Translations under genes and position numbers: made by a program
In this document: positions 18,180-27,863 of the stretch, in pieces
Layout of the letters: every line of letters starts with the position of its first letter
Numbering within the stretch: the stretch's first letter is position 1
Notes under the pieces: generated by a model
Seen by the model: the letters and a program-made list of their open reading frames with translations, nothing else
Database searches by the model: none
Told to the model about the DNA's origin: nothing
Source of the DNA: Ciceribacter sp. L1K22
GTDB lineage: Bacteria; Pseudomonadota; Alphaproteobacteria; Rhizobiales; Rhizobiaceae
Length of the DNA: 64,000 nt
Assembly: GCF_017599385.1 (NCBI RefSeq)
Contig: NZ_JAGFPK010000001.1
Coordinates: 1,877,621 to 1,941,620 of the forward strand
Direction: 5' to 3'

Positions 18180-19025
18180 CTAGCGCGACAGCAGCGTCAG
18201 CGCCGTCATCGAATCGAGCACCGTGCGGGTGACGCCGCCGAACAGCATTTCCCACCAGCGCTTGTGGCCGTAGGCGCCCATCACGAGAAGATCGATCGAG
18301 CTGTCGGACAGACGGTTCTCGATCGCCGCGGCGGGCGGCAGGCTGTTGTCGGTTTCGGCCCTGACGACCGTGACGTTGACGCCATGGCGCGCCAGTGTCG
18401 CGGCAATCTCGGCGCCGGCCATCTCGGACGACTGGGTGCTCGTCTCCGGCGGATCAACGCTGAAGATCTCCACCGTGTCGGCGGCCTTGAGGAAGGGGAG
18501 CGCGTCGAAGGTGGCGCGGGCCGCTTCACGCGAGCCGTTCCAGGCGATCATCACCCGCTTGATCGGCTTCGGCTGCTTCAGGATATAGGGCACGAGCAGA
18601 ACCGGCCGGCCGCTTTCGAACAGGAAGCTCTCGAGTTCCGTCCGGCTCTCGGTGAGCAGGCTGGATTCCCCCTGGGCGGCGATCACCAGGTCGGAGGTGC
18701 GGGCGCTGTCGATCAGCGCCGCCGAGCTATAGCCGGCCGACGACAGGAAGCTGCGCCATTCATGCGAGGCGCCGTTGCGGCCAGCGATGTCGCGGAAAAG
18801 CTTCTCCACATTCATCGTCTCCGTATGCGCCATATCCTGCAGGGCCTGAACTGTGGTCGGGTCGGGAATCTCCATGGGAGCGACGATCGGCACGGCAGCG
18901 ATCGTCTCGGCATGCAGGCCGACGATGTGCGACTGGTATTGTTCAGCGAGCGCGATGGAAAACTCCACGACCTGCGCTGCATTTTTCGGCGTGTCGAGTA
19001 CGGCAAGAATTGTTTTATAGGCCAT
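18180..19025 (-). CDS. Universal stress protein, tandem domain
   Basis: This 281-residue protein contains two UspA-like halves. The first (residues 1-145) begins MAYKTILAVLDTPKNA. The second (about 150-281) begins IKRVMIAWNGSREAARA and contains the nucleotide-binding end motif LLVMGAYGHKRWWEMLFGGVTRTVL, matching the G-x2-G-x9-G(S/T) type loop. Such proteins help cells survive starvation, oxidative and other stress, often by binding ATP. The start is supported by gggag a few bases upstream on the minus strand. The gene is monocistronic with its own terminator. Confidence 0.92.
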   Translation of the reverse strand: MAYKTILAVLDTPKNAAQVVEFSIALAEQYQSHIVGLHAETIAAVPIVAPMEIPDPTTVQALQDMAHTETMNVEKLFRDIAGRNGASHEWRSFLSSAGYSSAALIDSARTSDLVIAAQGESSLLTESRTELESFLFESGRPVLLVPYILKQPKPIKRVMIAWNGSREAARATFDALPFLKAADTVEIFSVDPPETSTQSSEMAGAEIAATLARHGVNVTVVRAETDNSLPPAAAIENRLSDSSIDLLVMGAYGHKRWWEMLFGGVTRTVLDSMTALTLLSR

Positions 19026-19157
19026 AATAAATCTCCCTTTGCGGCAAACGCGTCCCGCACGTGATTTTAAACAGGTTGGCGACGACCGGCGCCTTGACTT
19101 CGGTCAAATCGATATCCTGTCAGACCTATAATGCCCGGCCGGGCGGCTTGGTTCGGC

Positions 19158-19925
19158 TCAGACGGGTTCCCCGATCCCCGCTTTGGTCGCTGCGATCTCC
19201 GCGATCATCGCCAGGATGTCCTTTTCGGCGGCGTCGATACGTTCGGACTGCCGGGCGCGGATCACGAGTTCCGTGGAGAAGCGGTCGCCGTCGAACTTGG
19301 GATAGGAGCCAATGCTGGTCTCCGGATTGTTCTTCTGGATTGCGCCGAGCGCCGTGCCGATATCGCCTTCGCCGAAGGGGCAGGTGACCGAGCGGGAGAG
19401 AACCTTGGCGCCACCCGCAAGCGTCGGCACGACGTTCTGCACCATGGCCTGGAACACCTGCGGCACGCCGGCCATCACGTGGACATTGCCGATGATGAAG
19501 CCGGGCGCGGTCGACACCGGATTGGCGATATGGCGCGCGCCCTCGGGCATGCGGGCCATGCGCTGGCGGGCTTCGGTGAATTCCATGCCGCGTCGCTCGT
19601 ACATGGCGGCGAGCAGTGCCATGGCGTCCGGATCGTGGACACAGGGCACGCCGAAAGCGCGCGATACGGCATCCGCCGTGATGTCGTCATGGGTGGGGCC
19701 GATGCCGCCCGAGGTGAAGACGTAGTGGTAGCGGTGCCGCAGCGCATCGAGCGCCTCGACGATGGCGTCCTCCTCATCGGAGACGATCCGCACCTCCTTG
19801 AGGTCGATGCCGGCCAGCGTGAGCACATCCGCCAGATGGCCGATATTCTTGTCCTTGGTTCGGCCCGACAGAAGTTCGTCGCCGATCGCGAGCATCGCGG
19901 CCGTCTTGATGGTGGTTTCGCCCAT
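19158..19925 (-). CDS. CinA N-terminal-like protein (molybdopterin-binding fold)
   Basis: The 255-residue product has the MoaB/MogA-type fold that forms the front half of CinA. Visible motifs are AAMLAIGDELLSGRTKDKN, the ligand-binding loop VFTSGGIGPTHDDITADAVS and VMAGVPQVFQAM. The C-terminal nicotinamide-nucleotide deamidase domain of full CinA is absent, which is usual for this alphaproteobacterial form. Its substrate is not known with confidence. The start at 19925 is chosen for the ggag nine bases upstream. It is divergent from wrbA across a gap of about 200 bases. Confidence 0.88.
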   Translation of the reverse strand: MGETTIKTAAMLAIGDELLSGRTKDKNIGHLADVLTLAGIDLKEVRIVSDEEDAIVEALDALRHRYHYVFTSGGIGPTHDDITADAVSRAFGVPCVHDPDAMALLAAMYERRGMEFTEARQRMARMPEGARHIANPVSTAPGFIIGNVHVMAGVPQVFQAMVQNVVPTLAGGAKVLSRSVTCPFGEGDIGTALGAIQKNNPETSIGSYPKFDGDRFSTELVIRARQSERIDAAEKDILAMIAEIAATKAGIGEPV

Positions 19926-20129
19926 GATTGTGATCTCCGTATCGACCCCTAAGTAGCGCATCCGCGTGCGAAAGCAATCGCGTCGCCCGCAGCACGAGCT
20001 CCCGCCGCCTCTCGGGGAACCGGATAGTCTGCGTGCCGTTGACAGTGTGTCACCGTCACCGGGATTTCTGGAAGAGCCGGGTTTTGCTAGGTGACGTCAT
20101 CGAATTCCAATCCGCACGGGAGAACTGGC

Positions 20130-20729
20130 ATGACGAAGGTACTGGTCCTTTACTACTCGGCCTATGGCCATATCGAAACCATGGCGAACGCCGTTGCCGA
20201 GGGCGCCAAGTCTGCAGGCGCCGACGTCGTGATCAAGCGCGTTCCGGAACTGGTGCCGGAAGAGGTGGCCAAGGCCTCCTACTACAAGATGGACCAGGCC
20301 GCCCCGATCGCCGATCCGAACGAACTCGACCAGTACGACGCGATCATCGTCGGCGCCGGTACGCGTTACGGCACGGTCGCCTCGCAGATGCGCAATTTCT
20401 GGGATCAGACCGGCGGCCTCTGGGCCCAGGGCAAGCTGGTCGGCAAGATCGGCTCGATGTTCACCTCGACCGCAACCCAGCACGGCGGCCAGGAAACCAC
20501 GATCATGGGCTTCATCCCCACCTTCCTGCACCACGGCATGGCCGTTGTCGGTCTTCCCTATGCCTTCCAGGGCCAGATGGGTGTCGAGCAGGTCAAGGGC
20601 GGCTCGCCCTACGGCGCCTCGACGATCACCGACGGCGACGGCTCGCGTCAGCCCTCCGAGATCGAACTGGAAGCAGCCCGCTACCAGGGCGCCCACGTCG
20701 CAAAGCTCGCTTCGAAGCTGTCCGCCTGA
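20130..20729 (+). CDS. wrbA: NAD(P)H:quinone oxidoreductase WrbA
   Basis: The 199-residue flavodoxin-like enzyme uses FMN to reduce quinones with two electrons, limiting oxidative stress. The FMN-phosphate loop [15 protein letters not shown], the segment [21 protein letters not shown] and [18 protein letters not shown] are diagnostic of WrbA. The length is typical. gggaga at 20118-20123 supports the start. A terminator follows at 20754. Confidence 0.96.
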   Translation: MTKVLVLYYSAYGHIETMANAVAEGAKSAGADVVIKRVPELVPEEVAKASYYKMDQAAPIADPNELDQYDAIIVGAGTRYGTVASQMRNFWDQTGGLWAQGKLVGKIGSMFTSTATQHGGQETTIMGFIPTFLHHGMAVVGLPYAFQGQMGVEQVKGGSPYGASTITDGDGSRQPSEIELEAARYQGAHVAKLASKLSA

Positions 20730-20753
20730 CACGCCAGTCTCCGGGCGAACAGC

Positions 20754-20783
20754 AAGGCGCGGGGGAAACCTCGCGCCTTTTTT
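20754..20783 (+). terminator. Terminator of wrbA
   Basis: The stem aaggcgcg / cgcgcctt (20754-20761, 20772-20779) runs into six T residues. Confidence 0.85.
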
Positions 20784-20867
20784 GGCATTGCTAAAATACT
20801 ATATGTCAGAATGAGAGTGCGTTAGGTTTTGCTGGCTAGGTTCGCTTTCCGTAAAGGAGGCAATCCC

Positions 20868-21137
20868 ATGTACGATCATGACCGTCGTCGCCACGTCCGC
20901 ATGCGCGCCCTGAAGGCAGCGAGCCTGATTCTCGACAACAAGCAGTCGACCTTCGACTGCGTCATCCGCAACCTCTCGGAGGCCGGGGCCAGGATCGCGC
21001 TGGAAACGACGATAAACCTGCCGGACCGCTTCTTCGTGCAGTTGAGCGACGGCACCCGCCGCCACTGTGAAGTCCGCTGGCGCCTGGCAAAGGAACTCGG
21101 GGTCTCGTTCGACGCTCCTGAAGGCCAGGCCGCCTGA
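20868..21137 (+). CDS. PilZ domain protein
   Basis: The 89-residue product is a single small PilZ domain, the receptor fold for cyclic-di-GMP. The arginine-rich front DHDRRRHVRMRALK supplies the RxxxR-type ligand site. IRNLSEAGARIALE is the partner (D/N)xSxxG-like motif. It has an excellent ribosome binding site (aaaggagg, 20853-20860). Two other PilZ proteins lie at 37876 and 38505, but this one differs in length and sequence from them. Confidence 0.88.
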   Translation: MYDHDRRRHVRMRALKAASLILDNKQSTFDCVIRNLSEAGARIALETTINLPDRFFVQLSDGTRRHCEVRWRLAKELGVSFDAPEGQAA

Positions 21138-21222
21138 CAGCCGTTGCAACCGCCCCATACCGTACCGCCACCCTCCCAAGGCGGCTTGACCTCGCGCGGC
21201 ATCTGGTTGAAACAGATGCCGC

Positions 21223-21308
21223 GCGGACGTGGCGAAACTGGTAGACGCAAGAGACTTAAAATCTCTCGGCCTTAGGCTATACGGGTTCGATCCCCGTCGT
21301 CCGCACCA
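21223..21308 (+). tRNA. tRNA-Leu (TAA)
   Basis: A complete tRNA with acceptor arms gcggacg / cgtccgc, D-arm, anticodon stem agaga / tctct around a loop with anticodon TAA, a long variable arm as expected for leucine, T-arm with gttcgat, and encoded CCA at 21306-21308. It directly precedes the restriction-modification cluster and is a plausible insertion site for it. Confidence 0.97.
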
Positions 21309-21426
21309 AGCTAGGTGTGCTTCGTCATGTGCATTGAAACTTTCTGATTCTTATCCACAGCAAGAAAGAACAAAAAGTGAACAAAGTCATTGTTCGCCGA
21401 GAATTTCTGTGTCAGAATGTCAAAAA

Positions 21427-22707
21427 ATGACACAGCGGAGATTCGCGATCGTGACGGCTCAGGACGGAAAGGTAGAATTTGCGCGCTTGAGGGAGCAGGC
21501 CGGACTGACCCTTGAGGAGGCCGCAAGGGTGACAAAGGTCTCCCTTCGTTCCGCTTACCGCCACGAGAACGGGGAATGTTCCCCGACCCCTCTCGCACTG
21601 GATATGTTACGGCTCATGGCTGAAAGTCATCGCCCTCCCGAAAAGACAGTACGCTTCCGCTTCATCGACCTGTTCGCCGGTATAGGTGGCCTTCGAGTAG
21701 GTTTCCAGAATATCGGCGGAAAGTGCGTCTTTACCAGCGAGTGGGACAAATATGCGGTCGAGACATACCGCAAGAACTTTCCTTCAGACCCGGATCATGT
21801 TTTTGCCGGTGATATCCGCGAGTTTACAAGGTCACCGGAAGCGTTGTCCCGGATACCCTCCCATGATGTACTGTTGGCCGGCTTTCCCTGCCAGCCCTTC
21901 TCCATCGCCGGGGTATCCAAGAAAAACGCTCTGGGACGCCCGCACGGTTTCATGGACGCAACCCAGGGAACGCTGTTCTTCGATGTCGCGCAGATTATCC
22001 AGCATCATCGTCCCAAGGCTTTCCTGCTGGAAAACGTGAAAAACCTGCGCAGCCATGACGGTGGTAACACATTCCGGACAATCATGAACGTGCTGCAAAA
22101 CGACCTTGGATACAAGGTCGAGACCCGCATCATCAGCGCTCGCCCTTGGGTGCCCCAGGGAAGGGAACGGATATTTATTGCGGGGTTCCGGGACCACCAA
22201 GTGGATTTCTCCTTCGACGATGTTGTGATGCCGGAGGGGGATGGGCCCACACTTGGAAGTGTGCTGCAGGCCGAGGTTGACGACAAGTATACGCTGACGC
22301 CCAAGCTCTGGAACTACCTGCAGGATTACAAGAAGAAGCACGAGTCGAAGGGTAACGGGTTCGGCTTCGGTCTCTGTGGTCCGCACGACGTCGCCCGCAC
22401 ACTTTCTGCCCGTTATTACAAGGACGGTTCGGAGATTCTGGTATACCAAGGCGAGGGAAAGCGTCCACGCCGCCTTACGCCCAAGGAATGCGCGCGCCTT
22501 ATGGGGTTCGAGCGGGGCAACCGCGTATGGGAAATTCCGGTATCGGACACGCAGGCGTACAAGCAGTTCGGCAATGCGGTCGTCGTACCTGTTGTCGAAG
22601 CAGTAGCGGAAGCCATGAGTCCGTGGCTGCCGGGAGCCGAACAATCTGCCGAGGTAGTTACCTTCCCGTCTGATGCAGTGGAAGGTCCGAAGGTCGCCCA
22701 TGGCTGA
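21427..22707 (+). CDS. DNA cytosine-5 methyltransferase, EcoRII/Dcm type with N-terminal HTH
   Basis: The 426-residue enzyme transfers a methyl group to C5 of cytosine, protecting host DNA from the partner endonuclease. Motif I is [10 protein letters not shown] (79-88), the catalytic Cys155 is in [11 protein letters not shown] is at 202-204, QGRERIF at 244-250, and motifs IX/X are [14 protein letters not shown] and [14 protein letters not shown]. Residues 18-62 form a helix-turn-helix ([23 protein letters not shown] in outline), as in EcoRII/SsoII-type enzymes that repress their own promoter. The partner is EcoRII-like, so the target is probably CCWGG. It overlaps vsr by 8 bases. Confidence 0.93.
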   Translation: MTQRRFAIVTAQDGKVEFARLREQAGLTLEEAARVTKVSLRSAYRHENGECSPTPLALDMLRLMAESHRPPEKTVRFRFIDLFAGIGGLRVGFQNIGGKCVFTSEWDKYAVETYRKNFPSDPDHVFAGDIREFTRSPEALSRIPSHDVLLAGFPCQPFSIAGVSKKNALGRPHGFMDATQGTLFFDVAQIIQHHRPKAFLLENVKNLRSHDGGNTFRTIMNVLQNDLGYKVETRIISARPWVPQGRERIFIAGFRDHQVDFSFDDVVMPEGDGPTLGSVLQAEVDDKYTLTPKLWNYLQDYKKKHESKGNGFGFGLCGPHDVARTLSARYYKDGSEILVYQGEGKRPRRLTPKECARLMGFERGNRVWEIPVSDTQAYKQFGNAVVVPVVEAVAEAMSPWLPGAEQSAEVVTFPSDAVEGPKVAHG

Positions 22708-23158
22708 CATTGTCTCCGGCGAGGTTCGCAGCAGGATGATGTCCGGCATCCGGGGCAAGGATACGAGGCCTGAAATGCTTATCCGGCGGGCCTTGCACGC
22801 GGGCGGCTTTCGTTACCGGCTTCACGAAAAGCGGTTGTCGGGCAAGCCTGATCTGGTCTTCCCTAGACTGCGCGCCGTCTTGTTCGTTCATGGCTGCTTC
22901 TGGCACGGTCACGATTGCCACCTGTTTCGTTTACCTTCGACGAGGACTGACTTCTGGCGGGACAAGATCGCCGGAAATGTTGAACGCGACCGGCGCTCTA
23001 CAGAGGCGCTTCGTGACACAGGGTGGCGGGTCGGCACGGTGTGGGAGTGCGCCCTGAAGGGCAAAACCCGTCTGCCGCTGGCAAGCATTGTTGACAGCCT
23101 TGCGCTCTGGCTGCGATCAGATCAGGTTTTCCTCGATATCCGGGGAGCAGCCGTGTGA
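22700..23158 (+). CDS. vsr: Very short patch repair endonuclease Vsr
   Basis: The 152-residue protein nicks DNA beside T:G mismatches made when 5-methylcytosine deaminates, and so repairs the mutational damage caused by the neighbouring methyltransferase. It follows E. coli Vsr closely: [35 protein letters not shown] with the catalytic aspartate, GCFWHGHDC with zinc and catalytic residues, [17 protein letters not shown] and [12 protein letters not shown]. It overlaps the methyltransferase end by 8 bases and the endonuclease start by 4 (GTGTGA), so the three genes are translationally coupled. Confidence 0.95.
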   Translation: MADIVSGEVRSRMMSGIRGKDTRPEMLIRRALHAGGFRYRLHEKRLSGKPDLVFPRLRAVLFVHGCFWHGHDCHLFRLPSTRTDFWRDKIAGNVERDRRSTEALRDTGWRVGTVWECALKGKTRLPLASIVDSLALWLRSDQVFLDIRGAAV

Positions 23159-24372
23159 TCTCCAAGGGGTTCCTGTCAGACTATTTCGAGGGCGTGGCCG
23201 TTAAGCGGCTCAGCGTTGTCGAGACAACGCCATCCGTCTCCAACCAGCACGAGTTCAACGCATCGAAGTCACTGCGCCGTCTGTTCGGCGACGATGACCG
23301 GAAAGGGATTCCAACGCGTTTCGTCTGGCTCGGTGGCGAACAGGAGGGCGTTACTGCCGAGAGCAGCATCACCTGGTACGACGCCCGCCGCAGGCATCCT
23401 ACCCGCACCGAGTACCGCCTGTATTACCCCGCCAACGAGGTTACCGCCCTTATGGAGGCTGGCGACAGCTTTTTCCTTGCGCTGCGCAGGGACGGAACCG
23501 CTATGGCTATAATCACGCCGGCCGGAACCACCGTACAAAGCCAGCTCCAGTGGCTTTTCGGCCTCGAAGGCGAGCCGGAACTTGAATTTGCAGCGCGGGA
23601 GATAACCCGTGATGTGGATGCCGAGCTGGACTTCACTGTCCGCTATATTCTCGACGAACTTGGCATCGAGCCTGAGGAACCGGAGGCTGACAGGCTTGAT
23701 GACCTGATAGAGCGGTTCGGCATGCGGTTTCCGACCACGCGGGAATTCTCGGAACTGGCGCGAACGTCACTGACGGAGGTCTCTGTTCATGATGATGCGG
23801 ATGCGGTGCTTCTTGCCTGGCAGGAGCGTGAAGAGGCCATGTTCCGCAGGCTTGAGAGGCGTATCGTATCCGAGCGGCTGCAAAGCGGCTTTCTTGCGGA
23901 AGGAGGCGCCGATATTGACGGATTTCTGGCATTCTCCCTCAGCGTCCAGAATCGCAGAAAGGCTAGGGCGGGGCAGTCTCTGGAGAACCATCTTGAGGCT
24001 CTCTTCACCGGTCATGGAATTCGCTATGCGAGGGGCGCAGTGACAGAAAGCCGCAACCGGCCGGATTTCCTGTTTCCCGGCAGTGCTCAGTATCACGATC
24101 CCTCTTTTCCTTCCGATCGCCTCACCATGCTTGGTGCAAAGTCGACGCTGAAGGATCGCTGGCGGCAGGTCCTTGCGGAAGCAATGCGTATAAAGCAGAA
24201 ACACCTGCTGACTCTGGAGCCGGCGATTTCCGGCAATCAGACAGACCAGATGCGCTCAGCAAACCTGCAGCTGGTTCTGCCCCGGCGCCTTCACGAAAGC
24301 TACCGTGACAACCAGCGCGACTGGTTGATGACGGTTTCGGATTTCATCGGCTTAGTTAAGGAACGCCAATAA
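23155..24372 (+). CDS. Type IIE restriction endonuclease, EcoRII family
   Basis: The 405-residue protein has nearly the same length as EcoRII. The N-terminal effector domain spans about residues 1-170 and the C-terminal PD-(D/E)xK catalytic domain about 200-400. Catalytic-site residues are seen in SLENHLEALF, RNRPDFLFPG (Asp304), QYHD (Tyr313) and GAKSTLKDRWRQV (Lys329), at a constant five-residue offset from the EcoRII residues I recall. EcoRII cuts CCWGG and needs a second copy of the site as effector. The start is a GTG at 23155 overlapping the vsr stop. The reading frame is intact. Confidence 0.92.
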   Translation: MISKGFLSDYFEGVAVKRLSVVETTPSVSNQHEFNASKSLRRLFGDDDRKGIPTRFVWLGGEQEGVTAESSITWYDARRRHPTRTEYRLYYPANEVTALMEAGDSFFLALRRDGTAMAIITPAGTTVQSQLQWLFGLEGEPELEFAAREITRDVDAELDFTVRYILDELGIEPEEPEADRLDDLIERFGMRFPTTREFSELARTSLTEVSVHDDADAVLLAWQEREEAMFRRLERRIVSERLQSGFLAEGGADIDGFLAFSLSVQNRRKARAGQSLENHLEALFTGHGIRYARGAVTESRNRPDFLFPGSAQYHDPSFPSDRLTMLGAKSTLKDRWRQVLAEAMRIKQKHLLTLEPAISGNQTDQMRSANLQLVLPRRLHESYRDNQRDWLMTVSDFIGLVKERQ

Positions 24373-24394
24373 CCAGAAGCTGAAATCCCTCTCT

Positions 24395-24994
24395 TCACTC
24401 CTTGGCGATCGAGAACTTCTGTTCGAAGCTCGTCGAGCGTTTGCCGACGGTGTCGTTGACGGTGTAGCGGACCTTGTAGTCGCCGGCTGGGGCGCCTGTG
24501 ACGTCGAGGGTGAGGTGGGTGTAGATTTCCTGGTTGCGGAAACGGCCGGTGAAGGAGAAGCTGCCGAACTTCTTCTGGGCGGCGAGCGTGTCGCCCTTGT
24601 AGTCGATCAGTTCGAGATCGACGTTGAAGGCCGAGGTGTAGCGCTTGTCCGGCAGCGTTTCCCAGGTGAGGCCGATCAGTTCCAGATAGGTGATCAGCGG
24701 CTCGCCCGGCTTGAAGACGGTGTCGGGCCGCGGCGTGTAGGAGCCGTAGGCGGCCGGCTTGTCGGTGGCGAATTCGGCAAGGCTGACGGTGAGCGGAAGT
24801 GTGGCGGCGAAGTCGCCGAAGGCTTCCTGCATTTTTGCATGCGCCGCTCGCGCGTCGCCGCCGGCTGCGAGAGCTTCGGCCTGCATCGCCGCATCCATGA
24901 GCGGCCCGGCTGCCGCTGTCTGCACCCCGAGACAGAGGCCGAGCACAGCGGTGGGCAGCAGGCGGTGCAGGCGGTGGAAGCTTATGGCGAGCAC
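24395..24994 (-). CDS. Unknown exported protein
   Basis: The start is taken as GTG at 24994 because aggag lies just upstream and it yields a signal peptide (hydrophobic core LLPTAVLGLCLGV, probable cut after TAAA). The mature part of about 165 residues has a beta-rich end with FNVDLELIDYKGDTLAAQKKFGS in outline, THLTLDVTGAPAGDYKVRYTVND and SFEQKFSIAKE. This resembles an Ig-like or accessory beta-sandwich domain. I do not recognise the family. It is convergent with the EcoRII gene, with 22 bases between the stops, marking the right edge of the inserted cluster. Confidence 0.7.
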   Translation of the reverse strand: MLAISFHRLHRLLPTAVLGLCLGVQTAAAGPLMDAAMQAEALAAGGDARAAHAKMQEAFGDFAATLPLTVSLAEFATDKPAAYGSYTPRPDTVFKPGEPLITYLELIGLTWETLPDKRYTSAFNVDLELIDYKGDTLAAQKKFGSFSFTGRFRNQEIYTHLTLDVTGAPAGDYKVRYTVNDTVGKRSTSFEQKFSIAKE

Positions 24995-25056
24995 GGGCGA
25001 TTCTCCTCTTTGGCCGCAGTGTTCGGGCAACCGCGACGGCCGTCAAGGGAGAGCCG

Positions 25057-26511
25057 TCACGTCCGCCAGAAGGTGGGCAGCAAAAGTACCAGGACCGAGA
25101 GAACCTCGAGGCGTCCGAGCAGCATCATCAGCGACAGGATGTAGAGCGAGCCCTCGTTCATCGTCGCGAAATTGCCCGACGGGCCGATCAGGTCGCTGAC
25201 GCCGGGGCCGACATTGGACAGTGCGGTGAGTACCGCCGAGGTCGATGTCGCGAAATCGTGGCCGAAGGTCGACAGCGCCATCGAGCCCACGAACCAGATG
25301 AAGATGTAGGAGGTGAAGAACAGGAAGACGGTTCGCTGCACCTCGACGTCGACTGTCTGCGTGCCGTAGCGCACCGAATAGATGGCGGAGGGATAGATCA
25401 GCCGCTTGAGCCCGTTGTGGATGATGCCGAACATGATCACGAAGCGGTAGGCCTTGATGCCGCCCGCCGTCGAGCCGGAACAGCCGCCGGCGAAGGTGGC
25501 GAAGAAGGCGGCTGTGACGGCGAACGGCCCCCAGCCGAGATAGTCGTCGCTGGAAAACCCTGTCGTCGAGAGGATCGAGGCGAAGTTGAAGACGCCGTGC
25601 GTCAGCGCCCTGTGGAACGGCACGTCATTGGCGAGATGGTTGTAGATCGAGGCCGAGACGGCAAAAAACAGGAGATAGCCGAGAAAGACGACGATCTGCG
25701 GATCGCGCAGCGCATCGAGGCGGCCGCGCACGATGAACACGATCAGGATCGAGAACGGCAGGCTGCAGACCGTCATGAAGAAAGACGAAACCCACAGGAT
25801 AGCATCGCTGCGGAAATAGGCGAACGATGCGTCGTGGGTGGAGAAGCCGGCCGTCGCGATGGTCGTGAAGGCATGGTTGATGGCGTCGAACCGGGTCATG
25901 CCGGCGAAATCATAGGCGATGGCGCAGGCAATCGTGATGCCGACATAGACCCCGATGAAGGCGCGGGTGAAGGTGGCAAGCCGCGCGAACGGCTTGTCGC
26001 CGGTGTCGGAGGATTCCATCTTGAAGAACGACATGCCGCCGACCCGGAGGAACGGCAGGACGAACAGGCCGAGCGCGACGATACCGATACCGCCAAGCCA
26101 GCAGAGCAGCGAGCGCCACATCAGGAGACCGGGCGGCATATGGTCGAGGCCGGAGAGCACGGTCGAGCCGGTTGTCGTGATACCCGAGACCGATTCGAAC
26201 AGTGCCTGCGCGAAACTGAGCTGCGGCCCGGAAAACATCATCGGGATGGCGCCGACGACGGAGAAGGTGGCCCAGAGCACGTTGACGAGCAGGAAGCCCA
26301 TGCGCTTGGTGAAAACCGGCGGCGGGCCGCGCGTCGCCATGGCCGCCGTCAGCGACAGCGCCCCGACCATGAAGGCGCAGGCCGCGAACACCTTCCAGTC
26401 GCTGTGGCCGTAATAGAGATCGACCATCGCCGGAATCAGCATGGCGGTCGAGAGATAAAGGCCGCAGAGGGCGGCGATGTAGATGGCGGAGCGGAGCTGC
26501 GTGGCGTTCAA
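25057..26511 (-). CDS. trkH: Potassium uptake protein TrkH family
   Basis: The 484-residue inner-membrane protein is the channel-like subunit of a Trk/Ktr potassium uptake system. It has about ten membrane-spanning segments and the four pore loops of the family: SGITTTGSTV, TTIATAGFST, ILSTTGFSSDDY and TALSNVGPG, each with the central glycine of the selectivity filter. AGGCSGSTAGGIKAYR is the conserved intracellular loop with the family's arginine/glycine cluster. No trkA regulatory gene is adjacent, which is common. Confidence 0.95.
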   Translation of the reverse strand: MNATQLRSAIYIAALCGLYLSTAMLIPAMVDLYYGHSDWKVFAACAFMVGALSLTAAMATRGPPPVFTKRMGFLLVNVLWATFSVVGAIPMMFSGPQLSFAQALFESVSGITTTGSTVLSGLDHMPPGLLMWRSLLCWLGGIGIVALGLFVLPFLRVGGMSFFKMESSDTGDKPFARLATFTRAFIGVYVGITIACAIAYDFAGMTRFDAINHAFTTIATAGFSTHDASFAYFRSDAILWVSSFFMTVCSLPFSILIVFIVRGRLDALRDPQIVVFLGYLLFFAVSASIYNHLANDVPFHRALTHGVFNFASILSTTGFSSDDYLGWGPFAVTAAFFATFAGGCSGSTAGGIKAYRFVIMFGIIHNGLKRLIYPSAIYSVRYGTQTVDVEVQRTVFLFFTSYIFIWFVGSMALSTFGHDFATSTSAVLTALSNVGPGVSDLIGPSGNFATMNEGSLYILSLMMLLGRLEVLSVLVLLLPTFWRT

Positions 26512-26615
26512 AGGAAGGGGCGTCCCGATCGAGGTTCCGCGGAAAAGCGCTTGGTCTCCGCCTCATGACTATGCCATAGCGGGAGCCAAGATAAAATTCA
26601 ACGGATTGACAGACC

Positions 26616-27863
26616 ATGCGCGACAAGGTCGATGAGGCGGTCGGGGCCCTGCGCGGCCTGTTTCCCGAGACGCCCCTGCAACTCAACGAATATCTGAGCG
26701 GCCGCTACGGCGCCTCGATCTATCTGAAGCGCGAGGACCTGACGCCGGTGCGCTCCTACAAGCTGCGCGGCGCCTTCAACTTCTTCCGCAAGGTGATCGC
26801 CGCCGGCGGCTCCGACAAGACCTTCGTCTGCGCCTCGGCCGGCAATCACGCCCAGGGCTTTGCCTTCGTCTGCCGCCATTTCGGGGTGCCGGGCGTGGTG
26901 TTCATGCCGGTGACGACGCCGCAGCAGAAGATCGACAAGACCCGCACCTTCGGCGGCGAATTCATCACCATCCGCCTGTTCGGCGACATCTTCGACCAGT
27001 GCTATGCCGCTGCCCGCGAACATGTCGAGACGATCGGCGGCTACATGGTGCCGCCCTTCGACCACGAGGACATCGTCGAGGGACAGGCGACGGTCGCGGC
27101 TGAAATCGAGGCGCAATTGCCTGATGATGTCACGCCCGATCTTGTGGTGATGCCCGTCGGCGGCGGTGGGTTGTCGGCGGGGATGACGCGTTACTTCTCC
27201 GAATCGCTGCCGTCGGAAACCTTCGTCTTCGCAGAGCCGTCAGGCGCCCCCAGCCTGAAGCGGAGCCTGGAGGCGGGCGAGATCGTGACGCTGCCCAAGG
27301 TCGACAATTTCGTCGACGGCGCGGCGGTCGCCCGGATCGGCGATCTGAACTTCTCGCTTTTGAAGCGGTTTCCTGCCGATCAGGTCATGCTCCTGCCAGA
27401 AAACGCGATCTGCGTGACGATCACCGAGATGCTCAATGTCGAAGGCGTGGTGCTGGAGCCGGCCGGCGCGCTGTCGATCGCGGCTTTGGAGGCGATGGGC
27501 CGCGAGAGGCTGGAGGGCAAGACGGTGGTCGCCGTCGTCTCGGGTGGCAACTTCGACTTCGAACGTCTCCCGGACGTCAAGGAACGGGCGATGCGCCACG
27601 CGGGGCTGAAGAAATACTTCATCCTGCGCCTGCCGCAGCGTCCCGGCGCGCTGCGCGACTTCCTCAACCTGCTCGGTCCCGACGACGATATCGCCCGCTT
27701 CGAATACCTGAAGAAGACCGCCCGCAATTTTGGCTCGATCCTGATCGGCATCGAGACGCGCGAGCGGGGAAACTTCACCGATTTGCTCGGCCGCTTCGAT
27801 GCCGCCGGCCTTGGCTACGAGGACATCACCGAAAACGAAATCCTCGCCAACCTGATCATCTGA
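26616..27863 (+). CDS. ilvA: Threonine ammonia-lyase
   Basis: This 415-residue PLP enzyme converts threonine to 2-oxobutanoate, the first step of isoleucine synthesis. The PLP lysine is Lys49 in RSYKLRGAFN. ASAGNHAQG and the phosphate-binding loop VGGGGLSAG are present. The C-terminal 85 residues (from KKYFILRLPQRPGALRDFL) form one ACT-like regulatory domain, which suggests feedback control by isoleucine/valine. Members of this length usually have a single such domain. No strong ribosome binding site is seen before 26616. The stop overlaps the convergent GDPD gene by 8 bases. Confidence 0.93.
   Translation: MRDKVDEAVGALRGLFPETPLQLNEYLSGRYGASIYLKREDLTPVRSYKLRGAFNFFRKVIAAGGSDKTFVCASAGNHAQGFAFVCRHFGVPGVVFMPVTTPQQKIDKTRTFGGEFITIRLFGDIFDQCYAAAREHVETIGGYMVPPFDHEDIVEGQATVAAEIEAQLPDDVTPDLVVMPVGGGGLSAGMTRYFSESLPSETFVFAEPSGAPSLKRSLEAGEIVTLPKVDNFVDGAAVARIGDLNFSLLKRFPADQVMLLPENAICVTITEMLNVEGVVLEPAGALSIAALEAMGRERLEGKTVVAVVSGGNFDFERLPDVKERAMRHAGLKKYFILRLPQRPGALRDFLNLLGPDDDIARFEYLKKTARNFGSILIGIETRERGNFTDLLGRFDAAGLGYEDITENEILANLII

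Noticed and set aside
23155-24394. Direct repeat of the tRNA-Leu 3' end at the right edge of the restriction cluster
   Set aside because: The bases between the EcoRII stop and the next gene show no copy of the tRNA end, so insertion at tRNA-Leu is only suggested by position.
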